Origin: Winogradskyella pacifica
GTDB taxonomy: Bacteria; Bacteroidota; Bacteroidia; Flavobacteriales; Flavobacteriaceae
Length of the DNA: 64,000 nt
Assembly: GCF_013403915.1 (NCBI RefSeq)
Contig: NZ_JABFDI010000006.1
Location: 1-64,000 of the forward strand
Direction: 5' to 3'
Part shown: piece after piece, positions 34,798 to 44,437 of the stretch
Numbering within the stretch: position 1 is the first letter of the stretch
How the letters are laid out: each line of letters begins with the position of its first letter
Position numbers and translations under genes: made by a program
Notes under the pieces: generated by a model
What the model was told of the DNA's origin: nothing
Seen by the model: only the letters and a program-made list of their open reading frames with translations
Databases searched by the model: none

Positions 34798-35733
34798 ATG
34801 GATTTTAAAAGTTTTAAAACTATATATCAAAAAGAGGAGGTAAAAAAATATACCAATGCAGTTGGCTCAAATACTTTAGTTAGTGTTTGTGTACAGACCT
34901 ATCAGCACGCAAAATTTATAGAGGAATGCTTAGAGGGAATTTTAAATCAAAAAACAAATTTTGACTTTGAAATTATATTAGGAGATGATGATAGTAAAGA
35001 TGGAACTACAGAAATTTGTTTAAAATATGCGAAACAGTATGCAAATAGAATTAGATTTATAGCGCATAAAAGAATGAATAATATAGCAATAAATGGCCGT
35101 CCTTCTGGGAGATTTAATATGTTATATAATCTGTACTCGGCCAAAGGCAAATACATAGCCCTCTGCGAAGGCGACGATTATTGGACAGACCCATTAAAGT
35201 TACAAAAACAGGTTGATTTTTTAGAAAATAACCAAGATGTTAATATTTGTTTTACAAGAGCACAATTGTTGAAAAATGAAGTGTTTAGTATGCACGATAT
35301 TCCAAAGCCATTTTATAATAATTCCTTCAAGTATATTGAACTTTTAAAACATTATAATTTCATTGCGACGTGTAGTGTTGCTTTTAGAAAACCGTTGCAT
35401 TTTGAATTTCCAAACTGGTTTCATAAATTACCATTTGGTGATTTGGGGATTTATAAGTTGGTTTCTGAAGACAAAGACATACAATGTATTGATGAAGTGA
35501 TGAGTGTATATCGAATACATGATAATGGGGTTTATTCTGGTATAAGTGCATTGAAGAAGCAACAAAATTATCTGAATTTTTATAAAGCTATTTTCCCAGC
35601 ATTGAATTCGGAAGAAAAACAAATAGCATCATTAAAAATAAAAGAAGTGACTTATAGAATAAGTAAATTGAAATTTCCAAATAGACCTTGGTTTCAAAAG
35701 TTTTATAATAGATATCTTCATTTAAAATTTTAG
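34798..35733 (+). CDS. GT2 family glycosyltransferase
   Basis: A 311-residue GT-A transferase. SVCVQTYQHAKFIEECLEGI, ILGDDDSKDGT and the acidic motif YIALCEGDDYWTDP (about 117-130) show a nucleotide-sugar site. The C-terminal VYRIHDNGVY is typical of the family. Sugar and acceptor are not predictable. It begins a run of six GT2 genes and lies 5 bases before the next. Confidence 0.88.
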   Translation: MDFKSFKTIYQKEEVKKYTNAVGSNTLVSVCVQTYQHAKFIEECLEGILNQKTNFDFEIILGDDDSKDGTTEICLKYAKQYANRIRFIAHKRMNNIAINGRPSGRFNMLYNLYSAKGKYIALCEGDDYWTDPLKLQKQVDFLENNQDVNICFTRAQLLKNEVFSMHDIPKPFYNNSFKYIELLKHYNFIATCSVAFRKPLHFEFPNWFHKLPFGDLGIYKLVSEDKDIQCIDEVMSVYRIHDNGVYSGISALKKQQNYLNFYKAIFPALNSEEKQIASLKIKEVTYRISKLKFPNRPWFQKFYNRYLHLKF

Positions 35734-35738
35734 ACAGA

Positions 35739-36527
35739 ATGCATCCTAAAGTAAGTATAATTATTCCTTGTTATAATAGTGAACGTACACTTAATGAGAC
35801 CTTGCAATCTGTTTTTGATCAAGATTATGAAGCATGGGAAGCAATTATGGTTAATGATGGTTCTCCTGACAATTTAGAAGCGGTTGCTTTAGAATGGGTA
35901 GAAAAAGATGATAGATTTAAATATTATAAAAAAACAAACGGTGGTTTAGGTAGTGCTAGAAACTATGGATTAAAAAAAGCATCTGGGACCTATGTTTTAC
36001 CTTTAGATTCCGACAATATGGTACGGCCAGAATTTGTGAACATGGCAATTGATGTATTGGATTCCCAAAACCAAATAGGAGTCGTCTATGGAAATGCTAT
36101 GTATTTTGGGGAGAAAACAGGAATTTGGAATGTGGGTGCTTTTGACCATTACAAAATGTTGAATCATAATTTTATAGATGCGTGTGCTGTAGTCCGGAAA
36201 TCTCTGTTTGATAGTATTGGCGGTTATGAAGAGAATTTACCCCACCAAGGTCATGAAGATTGGGATTTTTGGTTATGTATTATGAAAACTGATTTTGAAT
36301 TTATGTATTTAAATAAAATCACTTTTGATTATAGAGTATCTGGTAGCTCAATGATTAGGTCGTTTAGCGACAATATGGCGCTAGAAAACATAAATTACAT
36401 CCAACAAAAGCATTCTGAATTGTATATTCATGCTTATCAAAAAGTGTACTTGGAAAATAAATATTTGAAAAGAGAACTATCAACATCGGTAATTAGAAAA
36501 GTCTTTAAAAAGTTAAAATCACTTTGA
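35739..36527 (+). CDS. GT2 family glycosyltransferase
   Basis: A 262-residue transferase. VSIIIPCYNSERTLNETLQS at the start, IMVNDGSPDN, the metal-binding YVLPLDSDNMVRPEF (about 87-101) and the base-like HEDWDFWL are standard GT2 marks. It is close to the minimum length of the fold. It shares a 4-base overlap with the next gene, whose TTG start lies on its TGA. Confidence 0.88.
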   Translation: MHPKVSIIIPCYNSERTLNETLQSVFDQDYEAWEAIMVNDGSPDNLEAVALEWVEKDDRFKYYKKTNGGLGSARNYGLKKASGTYVLPLDSDNMVRPEFVNMAIDVLDSQNQIGVVYGNAMYFGEKTGIWNVGAFDHYKMLNHNFIDACAVVRKSLFDSIGGYEENLPHQGHEDWDFWLCIMKTDFEFMYLNKITFDYRVSGSSMIRSFSDNMALENINYIQQKHSELYIHAYQKVYLENKYLKRELSTSVIRKVFKKLKSL

Positions 36528-37402
36528 ATCCTAAAGTTTCCATTTGCATCCCTACTTATAATGGTGTTAAATTTATAGCAGAAGCAATGGATTCTGCTAT
36601 TTGTCAAACTTATGGCAATTTAGAAATTATAGTTTCGGATGATGCTTCAATAGATGGAACATTAAAAATTATAGAAACTTATAAGTTTAAGACAAGCATT
36701 CCCATTTCTGTTTACCATCATGAGCCTAATGGTATCGGAGCTAATTGGAATAATTGTATAAAAAAAGCAAAGGGAGATTACATAAAGTTTTTATTTCAGG
36801 ATGATGTGTTGATACCTAGTTGTATAGAGCAGATGGTCAATATTCTAGAACAAAATCCTAAGTTGGGTATGGTTGCTTCTAAACGGAAGTTTATTGTTGA
36901 ACAAGATTTAACCAGTGATGCAACAAAACTATGGATAGAAAAATATGGTGACTTACAAAGAGGGCTTCATTTTAAAATTAATAAAAATGTACAGATTATA
37001 GATCGTTCTCTATTTAAATCTAATGAATTTTTAAAACCACCGATAAAGAATAAAATAGGAGAACCGAGTGCTGTTTTATTTAGGAAAAGTATTACAGACA
37101 TAATAGGTTTTTATAGAGAGGATTTAAAGCAAATATTAGATTATGAGTTTTGTTATCGTCTATTAAAAAAACAGGATATAGCTATTATAAACGAAAATTT
37201 AGTTAAGTTTAGGTTACATCATAACCAAGCCACTAATGTTAATAGCCATAGTAATATTAGTGATTATAAGACATATAATAGAATTCTCTTACGAGAGTAT
37301 TTTTGGTGTTTAAATGCTAACGCTCGCAAAAGGTTGTTAAAGAAAGAATATAAATTGATTAATTTTCTGTTTAAGATAAAATCAAAGTTACATGGTAAAT
37401 AG
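36524..37402 (+). CDS. GT2 family glycosyltransferase
   Basis: A 292-residue transferase with VSICIPTYNGVKFIAEAMDS, IIVSDDASIDGT and YIKFLFQDDVLIPSC (about 82-96). The start is TTG at 36524, overlapping the previous stop. The overlap with the next gene is 11 bases. The acceptor and donor are unknown. Confidence 0.87.
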   Translation: MNPKVSICIPTYNGVKFIAEAMDSAICQTYGNLEIIVSDDASIDGTLKIIETYKFKTSIPISVYHHEPNGIGANWNNCIKKAKGDYIKFLFQDDVLIPSCIEQMVNILEQNPKLGMVASKRKFIVEQDLTSDATKLWIEKYGDLQRGLHFKINKNVQIIDRSLFKSNEFLKPPIKNKIGEPSAVLFRKSITDIIGFYREDLKQILDYEFCYRLLKKQDIAIINENLVKFRLHHNQATNVNSHSNISDYKTYNRILLREYFWCLNANARKRLLKKEYKLINFLFKIKSKLHGK

Positions 37403-38306
37403 TATATATATTATAATTGTCACTTATAATGGCATGCCATGGTTAAAGATGTGTTTGGATAGTTGTGTTAACTATGCGGTAGTTGTTGTAGATAATGCTT
37501 CCACAGACGATACGGTTTCCTTTATCGAGACTAACTATCCTGATGTCACTTTATTTAAACAAGACCAAAATTTAGGCTTTGGGCAAGCAAATAATTTAGG
37601 CATTCGTTGTGCTTTAGACCAAGGAGCGGAGCATGTGTTTTTATTGAATCAGGATGCATATATTGTAAATAAAGCTTTAGATGATTTGGTTGCATTTCAG
37701 AAAAAGAAACCAGAGTATGGTGTGTTAAGCCCTATACATATTGCAGGAAATCAAAAAAAGTTAGATAAAAATTTTTCTAACTTTATGCTCAAAGAATATA
37801 CAGATCAGTTTTATTCGGATTTTGTACTTGGCAATACTTTAGCGGAAGCCTACGATGTGCCTTTTGTAAATGCAGCAGCTTGGTTGCTTTCTCGGGAATG
37901 TTTAGAAACTGTTGGAGGTTTTGATCCTTTGTTTTTTCATTATGGAGAAGATGACAATTACTGTCAGCGAGTATTGTATCATGGTTTAAAAATAGGTGTT
38001 TTACCTAAGTCTTATGTTATTCATGACCGTGAAGATCGAAAACAAATAAAACCTCTTGAATTTAGTGATGCATATTATAATAATAGAGCAAAATTTTATA
38101 AAAAAAAATATGCGAATGTTAATGCAGATATGCAAATTGAACCAAGAGAGAATAGACTACGAAAAACAATACTAAAATTGCAATTACAATTGAAGTTCTC
38201 CAAGGCAAATGGTTTTAAGAAAGAATTATTGCTTTTAAAGGCAATGAAGCCTTTAATTATTAAAAGTAGAACTAATAATGTATTACCTGGTTCACATTAT
38301 ATATAA
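37392..38306 (+). CDS. GT2 family glycosyltransferase, rhamnosyltransferase-like
   Basis: A 304-residue transferase. It has IYIIIVTYNGMPWLKMCLDS, VVVDNASTDDTV, VFLLNQDAYIVN (about 85-96) and HYGEDDNYCQRVLYHG, an arrangement common in WbbL/RfbF-type rhamnosyltransferases. That sugar choice is only a likelihood. A 109-base gap with no clear signal follows. Confidence 0.85.
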   Translation: MVNSIYIIIVTYNGMPWLKMCLDSCVNYAVVVVDNASTDDTVSFIETNYPDVTLFKQDQNLGFGQANNLGIRCALDQGAEHVFLLNQDAYIVNKALDDLVAFQKKKPEYGVLSPIHIAGNQKKLDKNFSNFMLKEYTDQFYSDFVLGNTLAEAYDVPFVNAAAWLLSRECLETVGGFDPLFFHYGEDDNYCQRVLYHGLKIGVLPKSYVIHDREDRKQIKPLEFSDAYYNNRAKFYKKKYANVNADMQIEPRENRLRKTILKLQLQLKFSKANGFKKELLLLKAMKPLIIKSRTNNVLPGSHYI

Positions 38307-38415
38307 TTTTTAATTTAAGTGAATTTTTAAATTAATCTAGAAAAAAGAGAATGAAGGCATACGTTCTTCTTATATAAATATACTGACAGAAAAAGTACTT
38401 TAAAAATTTATAATT

Positions 38416-39363
38416 ATGCCAAAACAACCACTTGTTTCTATTATCATACCCACATTCAATCGGGCTCATATAATCGGAGAAACATTAGATTCCATTATAG
38501 AACAAACATACCAAAATTGGGAGTGTATTGTTGTAGATGATGGGAGTACGGATCATACCGACCAACTATTGGCTAACTATTGTCAACAAGATTCAAGAAT
38601 TCAATATCACCACAGACCTAAAGATCGACCTAAGGGTGGAAATACTTGTCGCAATTATGGATTTGAATTGAGTAAGGGTGAATATGTGAATTGGTTTGAT
38701 AGTGATGATTTGTATCTGCCAGATGCCATTAAAACCATTAGTGCTGCTTTTGAAACTGATACTGATGTTGTGATTAGTCCGATGGCTAGATTTGATGGTG
38801 ATACAAAGCAATATTTAGGGATGAATACTATAGAGAAAGACCCCCTAATTCCGGCCTATTTAGTAGGGGAAGTTGCGTTTTACACCGATGGCCCTACTTG
38901 GAAACGTAGTTTTTTAGTGCAACAAGAATTATTATTTGATGAAGATTTACCCATTATTCAAGATTGGGATTTTAATTTACGCATGTTGTATCAAAATCCA
39001 AATATTGTGTTTCTAAAAAAAGCTCAAATAAACTATCGTGTTCATAATCAGTCCTTGCAAAAAGAATTGGCTAAGTTAAATCTACACATGATTGCCTCCG
39101 ATTTTAATACGCGATATAAACATTTAGAGTTGTTAGCCAAACATTATCCAGCTGGTGTCCTCGTTTTAAAACAACTTATTTTAGACCGTCGAAAACATTT
39201 TGTGAAATTGGCATTTTCTAGAAACGATGCTTCTAAGCATAGTTTAGCACAAGATTTAATACAAACTCAGAAAGCTAATCGAGATTATATAGGTGTCATT
39301 AAAAGCTATCTAGGACTTTGGTCTTATACTTTTTTTGGTAGAGGATATTGGTTTTTTAGGTAA
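38416..39363 (+). CDS. GT2 family glycosyltransferase
   Basis: A 315-residue transferase. VSIIIPTFNRAHIIGETLDS, IVVDDGSTDHTD, YVNWFDSDDLYLPDA (about 90-104) and IIQDWDFNLRML are visible. The C-terminus is basic with aromatic residues (SYTFFGRGYWFFR) and may touch the membrane. A 191-base noncoding gap follows in which I see nothing. Confidence 0.88.
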   Translation: MPKQPLVSIIIPTFNRAHIIGETLDSIIEQTYQNWECIVVDDGSTDHTDQLLANYCQQDSRIQYHHRPKDRPKGGNTCRNYGFELSKGEYVNWFDSDDLYLPDAIKTISAAFETDTDVVISPMARFDGDTKQYLGMNTIEKDPLIPAYLVGEVAFYTDGPTWKRSFLVQQELLFDEDLPIIQDWDFNLRMLYQNPNIVFLKKAQINYRVHNQSLQKELAKLNLHMIASDFNTRYKHLELLAKHYPAGVLVLKQLILDRRKHFVKLAFSRNDASKHSLAQDLIQTQKANRDYIGVIKSYLGLWSYTFFGRGYWFFR

Positions 39364-39554
39364 TGAGGTTTTGGAAGTGAGAAGAGCAAAGTGTAACGCA
39401 ATAAGCTATGATGAATGTAGATTGCACATTTCGTTTTTTTAGAATTCTTAAATATTATTTAGTTCCGTGATATGAATTTTTATTTATTTGTTAATTTCGT
39501 TCCTGAAAAAGAAGAACATAGAGTGAAATTTATTCTTTTAAAATTTAAATACAA

Positions 39555-40460
39555 GTGATAGCTATAGTTATTCCCTATTATAAAAGACTGTTTTTTAGAA
39601 AAGCATTAGAATCTTTAGCTAATCAAACTGATAAAAGGTTTAATGTTTATATTGGTGATGATGCGAGCCCTGATGATCCTAAAGATTTAATAGAGGAGTA
39701 TAATGATAAGTTCAGAATAAAATATAAGAGATTTAAAAATAATCTAGGAAAAACCTCACTAACTCAACAGTGGAAAAGGTGTATAGAATTATCAGCAGAT
39801 GAAGAATGGATTATGATTTTGGGTGATGATGATTATTACAGTACTAATCTTATAGCATGTTTTTATAAAAACGTTGATAATTTTAGTGGTAAATCAAATG
39901 TAGTAAGATTTGCTAAAGAGAATATTTTTAATGATCAAAATAGTATTGCAGCAGTGCAATATAATCCTGAATTGGAAACCGCTGCAGACTCGTATTACAG
40001 AAGAATAACTGGTGCAACAACGAGTACATTATCAGAATATGCTTTTACGAGAAAAATTTATGAGAAATACGGCTTTTTTGACTACCCTTTAGCATGGCAT
40101 TCAGATAACCGTGCATGGATTGAGTTTACTGAAAATGGCCCAATTTATTCTATCAATGATGCGGTGGTGTCTGTAATATGTTCAGCGCAAAGTATAACAG
40201 GAAGTACCCTATACGCTGATGCAAAAAGAAAGGCAAATTTGGAGTATTATAAATATTTAATTACTAATAAATTGGACATATTTAATAAAAAGCAATCCAT
40301 TAGGGTTTTGCATAAATATGAAAATGAAATTAAGCACAGAGAAAACATGACACTTAAAGAGTATTTGTTTTTATTGCCTTACTATTTAAAAAATTATGAG
40401 CAACAATCGTTTAAGAGTTTTTTAAAAAAAATGATAAAATCATCTCTGAATATAAAATGA
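39555..40460 (+). CDS. GT2 family glycosyltransferase
   Basis: A 301-residue transferase. IAIVIPYYKRLFFRKALESL, VYIGDDASPDDP and WIMILGDDDYYSTN (about 81-94) define the GT-A fold. The start is GTG at 39555. The C-terminal part is basic and helical. It overlaps the next gene by 4 bases. Confidence 0.87.
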   Translation: MIAIVIPYYKRLFFRKALESLANQTDKRFNVYIGDDASPDDPKDLIEEYNDKFRIKYKRFKNNLGKTSLTQQWKRCIELSADEEWIMILGDDDYYSTNLIACFYKNVDNFSGKSNVVRFAKENIFNDQNSIAAVQYNPELETAADSYYRRITGATTSTLSEYAFTRKIYEKYGFFDYPLAWHSDNRAWIEFTENGPIYSINDAVVSVICSAQSITGSTLYADAKRKANLEYYKYLITNKLDIFNKKQSIRVLHKYENEIKHRENMTLKEYLFLLPYYLKNYEQQSFKSFLKKMIKSSLNIK

Positions 40461-41404
40461 CATCAATCCTCTTAATTATTCCTTATTTCGGCAATTGGCC
40501 ACTTTGGTTCGATGCATTTTTAAAGTCGTGTGAAGCCAACCCTACAATTCAATGGTTTTGTCCTACGGATTGTGTACTTCCAAAGGCTTATCCGGCAAAT
40601 ATTACATTTTTTTCTACGACTTTAGCAGACTTAAATAAACATGTTAATGACGTTGTAGGTGCAAAGGTTCCATTAAGTCCGCGTAAATTTTGTGATCTCA
40701 AGCCCGCTTATGCAGATATATTTGCGAAGCAAGTTAGTGATTACGATTTTTGGGGCTTCTGTGATATGGATATTATATGGGGTAATATTCGGAAGTTTAT
40801 GACGCAAGATATATTGGAACAATACGATATTATTTCTAGTCGAAAAGAGGCTATTTCAGGACATTTTAATTTATTTAGAAATACCCCAGAAATAAATGCA
40901 TTGTATAAGCAGTTGCCTGATTATAAAACCCTATTTGAAGTTCCTGAATTTAAATGGACAGATGAAATAGTTCTTTCTAATTTTATAAAGGAAGATGAAG
41001 TGTTCAAATCGATGAACTTAAAAGTATATTGGCCTTTCATACTTTGTAATCAAGAAAATGGACACGACTCTCACCAAGAATATTATTTAGATAAATGGCT
41101 TTGGAAGGATGGTGCAATATTAAAACTGAAAAAAGGACAACCAGTAAATGAAGTGATGTATTTACATTTTATTAATTGGAAACGTACTATAAAATATAAC
41201 GATGTTCAGTTTGAAGGTATTCAAACCAACTTTTATATTTCGTACACCGGTCTGCATTATCATTTGCATACTGAATGGCAACACTTTTTAAACATTTTTA
41301 AGAACGTTTTTAATGGGTATTGGATAAAAGAAAAAAGAAGACGAAAAAAACTGAAAAGGAAAAGTTTTATAAAACGAGTTAAACGAAAATTAAGAATAGA
41401 TTAA
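40457..41404 (+). CDS. DUF6625-like putative glycosyltransferase
   Basis: A 315-residue protein. The start SILLIIPYFGNWPLWFDAFL, the middle DYDFWGFCDMDIIWGN (about 97-112, with a DMD motif like a DxD) and GHFNLFRNTPEIN match the DUF6625 group found in glycan clusters. It is probably a GT-A-like transferase of unknown sugar. The C-terminal ~25 residues are very basic. It starts on the previous stop overlap. Confidence 0.75.
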   Translation: MTSILLIIPYFGNWPLWFDAFLKSCEANPTIQWFCPTDCVLPKAYPANITFFSTTLADLNKHVNDVVGAKVPLSPRKFCDLKPAYADIFAKQVSDYDFWGFCDMDIIWGNIRKFMTQDILEQYDIISSRKEAISGHFNLFRNTPEINALYKQLPDYKTLFEVPEFKWTDEIVLSNFIKEDEVFKSMNLKVYWPFILCNQENGHDSHQEYYLDKWLWKDGAILKLKKGQPVNEVMYLHFINWKRTIKYNDVQFEGIQTNFYISYTGLHYHLHTEWQHFLNIFKNVFNGYWIKEKRRRKKLKRKSFIKRVKRKLRID

Positions 41405-41406
41405 AT

Positions 41407-42159
41407 ATGTTTTTATTTACACATATTGAAAAATGTGGGGGGACTTCCTTTAATGAAGTTTTAAGTTTAACCTATCCTCGTTATTTTCATGTAACCAAAA
41501 ATAAATACGGAGGAAATGAAACACGTAATGACTTAACGAGTATACAGTATCATAAAATCATGAATTATTGCCCTCAAGGTATAGGAGGACATAGTGTGCG
41601 TCCTTATTTTGATTTTTTACCACAGTCAAAAAGGATAACTTTTTTTAGAGATCCTTTAGAGCGATATTTATCACAATATAATCATATGGCAGAGAGAGGA
41701 TGGGTGACCTCTATTGATGATTTTTTGGAAATAAATTTTTATAGTAATTTCATAACAAAAAAAATATCAGGGGTAGATGGAGACATAAATTATGCTATAA
41801 CCCTTTTAGATAATTACGAATTTATAGGAGATGTAAACAGGTATAATAAATCTTTAAATTATCTTCAAGATGTATTACATGTAAAATTGATAGGAAGTAT
41901 AAATCAAAAAAATGTAAGAAAATTTAATAAAAATTATTTGAATCTTAATGATTTGTCTGAAAAACAATATTATAAAGCAGAACAAAACAATCAGCTAGAT
42001 ATAAAATTATATGAAAAGTATATTTTAAGTAAAAATATTTTAAATCAATATAATGATGATATTATTTTAAAGAAACCATCAAAATTAAGATTGAAATTAC
42101 TTTCAAAGATTAATACTTATAAAAAATATAAAATAATAACTCCTTTAAGATTAGAATAG
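41407..42159 (+). CDS. Sulfotransferase family 2-like protein
   Basis: A 250-residue protein. The start FLFTHIEKCGGTSFNEVL (2-19) is the PAPS 5'-phosphosulfate loop of Sulfotransfer_2. RITFFRDPLERYLSQYNHMA (about 77-96) is the 3'-phosphate site. It probably sulfates the polysaccharide. It is AT-rich, especially at the 3' end, and lies between a DUF6625-like gene and a GT4 gene with gaps of 2 and 1 bases. Confidence 0.85.
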   Translation: MFLFTHIEKCGGTSFNEVLSLTYPRYFHVTKNKYGGNETRNDLTSIQYHKIMNYCPQGIGGHSVRPYFDFLPQSKRITFFRDPLERYLSQYNHMAERGWVTSIDDFLEINFYSNFITKKISGVDGDINYAITLLDNYEFIGDVNRYNKSLNYLQDVLHVKLIGSINQKNVRKFNKNYLNLNDLSEKQYYKAEQNNQLDIKLYEKYILSKNILNQYNDDIILKKPSKLRLKLLSKINTYKKYKIITPLRLE

Positions 42160-42160
42160 T

Positions 42161-43300
42161 TTGAAAGAAACCATTTCTCTACTACATCCTTTTTCAGCTA
42201 AATCCGTGGGTTTAAAACCTACAGATTTATACTACTTTCATAGTAAGCCACATGAAAATGCTTTGCGTGGTTTACAAAGAAAAGGCTATGGTGTCGCAAT
42301 AGATTATTTTACGAGTTCATTTTTTCCTTATGCTAAAACGATAAAAGGTGTTAAAAAACGTTTTTGGCCTGTCAGTTGGCCTATATTAAAAAAGCGACAT
42401 GCTTGGAAAAAACAACATTCAATATTTAATTATTTATACACTAGTGTTATGCCTTCAACACTTACGATTATAAATATGTCAGGACACGGCAGTGCCTACT
42501 GTTTTAATTTAGCAGCTTTATTAAAAAAGCAAAATAAACCGTATATCGCTATGATAGGAGGTATGCACATGGGAAACTCAAAAGACGTTTTAAATTATTA
42601 TAACAATGCCAATCACATTATTGTACATACACAGGTTCAAAAAGATATTTTAAAACAAACTAATGGATTTAGGGATTTAGAAATAAAAGTGATGCCATTA
42701 GGTGTGGATACGAGCTTGTTTAAACCCCGGTTTAACGTAAAAGAAAAATCTAGCTTGTTATATGTGGGACGTATTTCACGATTAAAGCAAATAGAGTGTG
42801 CCATAGATTCACTCGTGTATCTGAATAAAAAAGGAGTAACGGGAGTAAACTTGACTATTATAGGTCCTATAAGTGATACTGAATATCATAAAGAATTACA
42901 AGAAAAAGTACGAAGCCTAGGATTAGAATCTCAAATACATTTTAAAGGTCCACTAAAACAGGAGAATTTAATACCTTATTATCAAAGCGCCACATTACTT
43001 TTAATGCCTAGCAAACATGAGTCTTTCGGTATGGTTATGGTCGAAGCTATGGGATGTGGTACACCTGTAGTAGCTTTTCGAGGCTCAGGTGGCCCAGATG
43101 AAATTGTGACTAATAACGTTACAGGAGTATTGTGCGAGGACGTTAATTATAGTCAACAGGTTTATAATTTATTAGTAAATAAGAAAGTATTAGATGACAT
43201 GAGTCGTAGTGCGGTGTTAGACGTTATGCAGCATTGGAGTTTAGATTATACCGCCCATTGCTTAGAGGATTCAGTTAAATTTGCATTAGAAAAATTTTAA
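42161..43300 (+). CDS. GT4 family glycosyltransferase
   Basis: A 379-residue GT-B transferase. The C-terminal nucleotide-sugar domain has LLYVGRISRLKQIECAIDSL (about 200-219) and the EX7E motif in HESFGMVMVEAMGCGTPVVA. The start is TTG at 42161. The N-terminal acceptor domain has no recognised motif. It ends directly before the next gene. Confidence 0.9.
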   Translation: MKETISLLHPFSAKSVGLKPTDLYYFHSKPHENALRGLQRKGYGVAIDYFTSSFFPYAKTIKGVKKRFWPVSWPILKKRHAWKKQHSIFNYLYTSVMPSTLTIINMSGHGSAYCFNLAALLKKQNKPYIAMIGGMHMGNSKDVLNYYNNANHIIVHTQVQKDILKQTNGFRDLEIKVMPLGVDTSLFKPRFNVKEKSSLLYVGRISRLKQIECAIDSLVYLNKKGVTGVNLTIIGPISDTEYHKELQEKVRSLGLESQIHFKGPLKQENLIPYYQSATLLLMPSKHESFGMVMVEAMGCGTPVVAFRGSGGPDEIVTNNVTGVLCEDVNYSQQVYNLLVNKKVLDDMSRSAVLDVMQHWSLDYTAHCLEDSVKFALEKF

Positions 43301-44434
43301 ATGAAACCAAGATATACTGTAATAATATATACTCCACAAGATTTAAATCATTCGTCATATATGCAAACAGGCTTATTTGAACTTGAAAATATGGGATTGA
43401 TAAGGTGTGAATTAAAAATTGATATTTCCAAGAAGGTAGGACGGATAAGTACAGAAACGGGTAAGTCGTTAATTAGTAATCACCCACAACAAAAAACGTC
43501 TTTTTATAAACTTATTGATCACTACTTGAGTAAAGAGTTTTTTTTTGCAGGGGATTTGTATGATATTTCGCATTTTTTTTCACAATATGCATTAGAAAAT
43601 TGTGATTTTATTTTTAAGAGGAATTATGTGTCGAAAGATATCGATTGCTTGGAATCTGAATTTAAAAATAAGATTTACCCAATGGGCTTGACTTTGGGAG
43701 TTCAAGGTTCAAGTCGGAAGTTTTGGGGGCTTCTAAAATTATCATATTTTTTTGCTAATTTGAATCTGCAGCTGAAGTTAGATAGGAATTTGATTAAAAG
43801 AATTCGAAATGTTATAAGCCATACTTCTCGCCATATCGAATACGTTACCCGCGGAAGGTCAATTGATTTATTAGAAAAAACACCTGAATCAACAGAATTG
43901 AATGTGTTTTATCAAGTTCGTTGTTTCCCACAAATACATGATGAAAATGTTAAAATTATTCATAGAGAGAGAAGCTCATTAATTAGATTATTAAAAAATC
44001 AATTAAATGATTTTTATTTGGGAGGTATTGTGCCAGGAGAAATTTCTAATACTTATTACAAAGATTGTTTAACCACCTTACCAACAGACCCTGTCTCCTA
44101 TATTGCACAAATCAAGAAATCTAGTATCTGTATTTATACCAAAGGACTTCAAAATTCACCTGCTCGAAAATTGTCAGAATATTTATCACAAGGAAAATGC
44201 ATAGTCGCAGAAAGATTTGAAACCGAGTTACCTGTGCCTTTAGAGAATGGAAAAAATATAATTTATTTTGATTCTCCAGAACATTGTGTTGAAATATGTA
44301 AGGAATTATTGAAGAATCCAAAAAAAGTAAAACTTCTTTCTAAAAATGCCAGAGTTTATTTTGAAACCCATGTACACCCTGTTAAAAATGTAAAGCGTAT
44401 TTTGGAACTTATGTTAAACCATAAAATAAATTAA
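43301..44434 (+). CDS. Putative GT-B glycosyltransferase-like protein
   Basis: A 377-residue protein. The C-terminal part (PARKLSEYLSQGKCIVAERF, then GKNIIYFDSPEHCVEICKEL) looks like the end of a GT-B fold related to Glyco_trans_1_2/exostosin proteins. The N-terminal half is not recognised and lacks a clear acceptor motif. It is in the operon with no gap to its neighbours. Function is uncertain. Confidence 0.6.
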   Translation: MKPRYTVIIYTPQDLNHSSYMQTGLFELENMGLIRCELKIDISKKVGRISTETGKSLISNHPQQKTSFYKLIDHYLSKEFFFAGDLYDISHFFSQYALENCDFIFKRNYVSKDIDCLESEFKNKIYPMGLTLGVQGSSRKFWGLLKLSYFFANLNLQLKLDRNLIKRIRNVISHTSRHIEYVTRGRSIDLLEKTPESTELNVFYQVRCFPQIHDENVKIIHRERSSLIRLLKNQLNDFYLGGIVPGEISNTYYKDCLTTLPTDPVSYIAQIKKSSICIYTKGLQNSPARKLSEYLSQGKCIVAERFETELPVPLENGKNIIYFDSPEHCVEICKELLKNPKKVKLLSKNARVYFETHVHPVKNVKRILELMLNHKIN

Positions 44435-44437
44435 CTA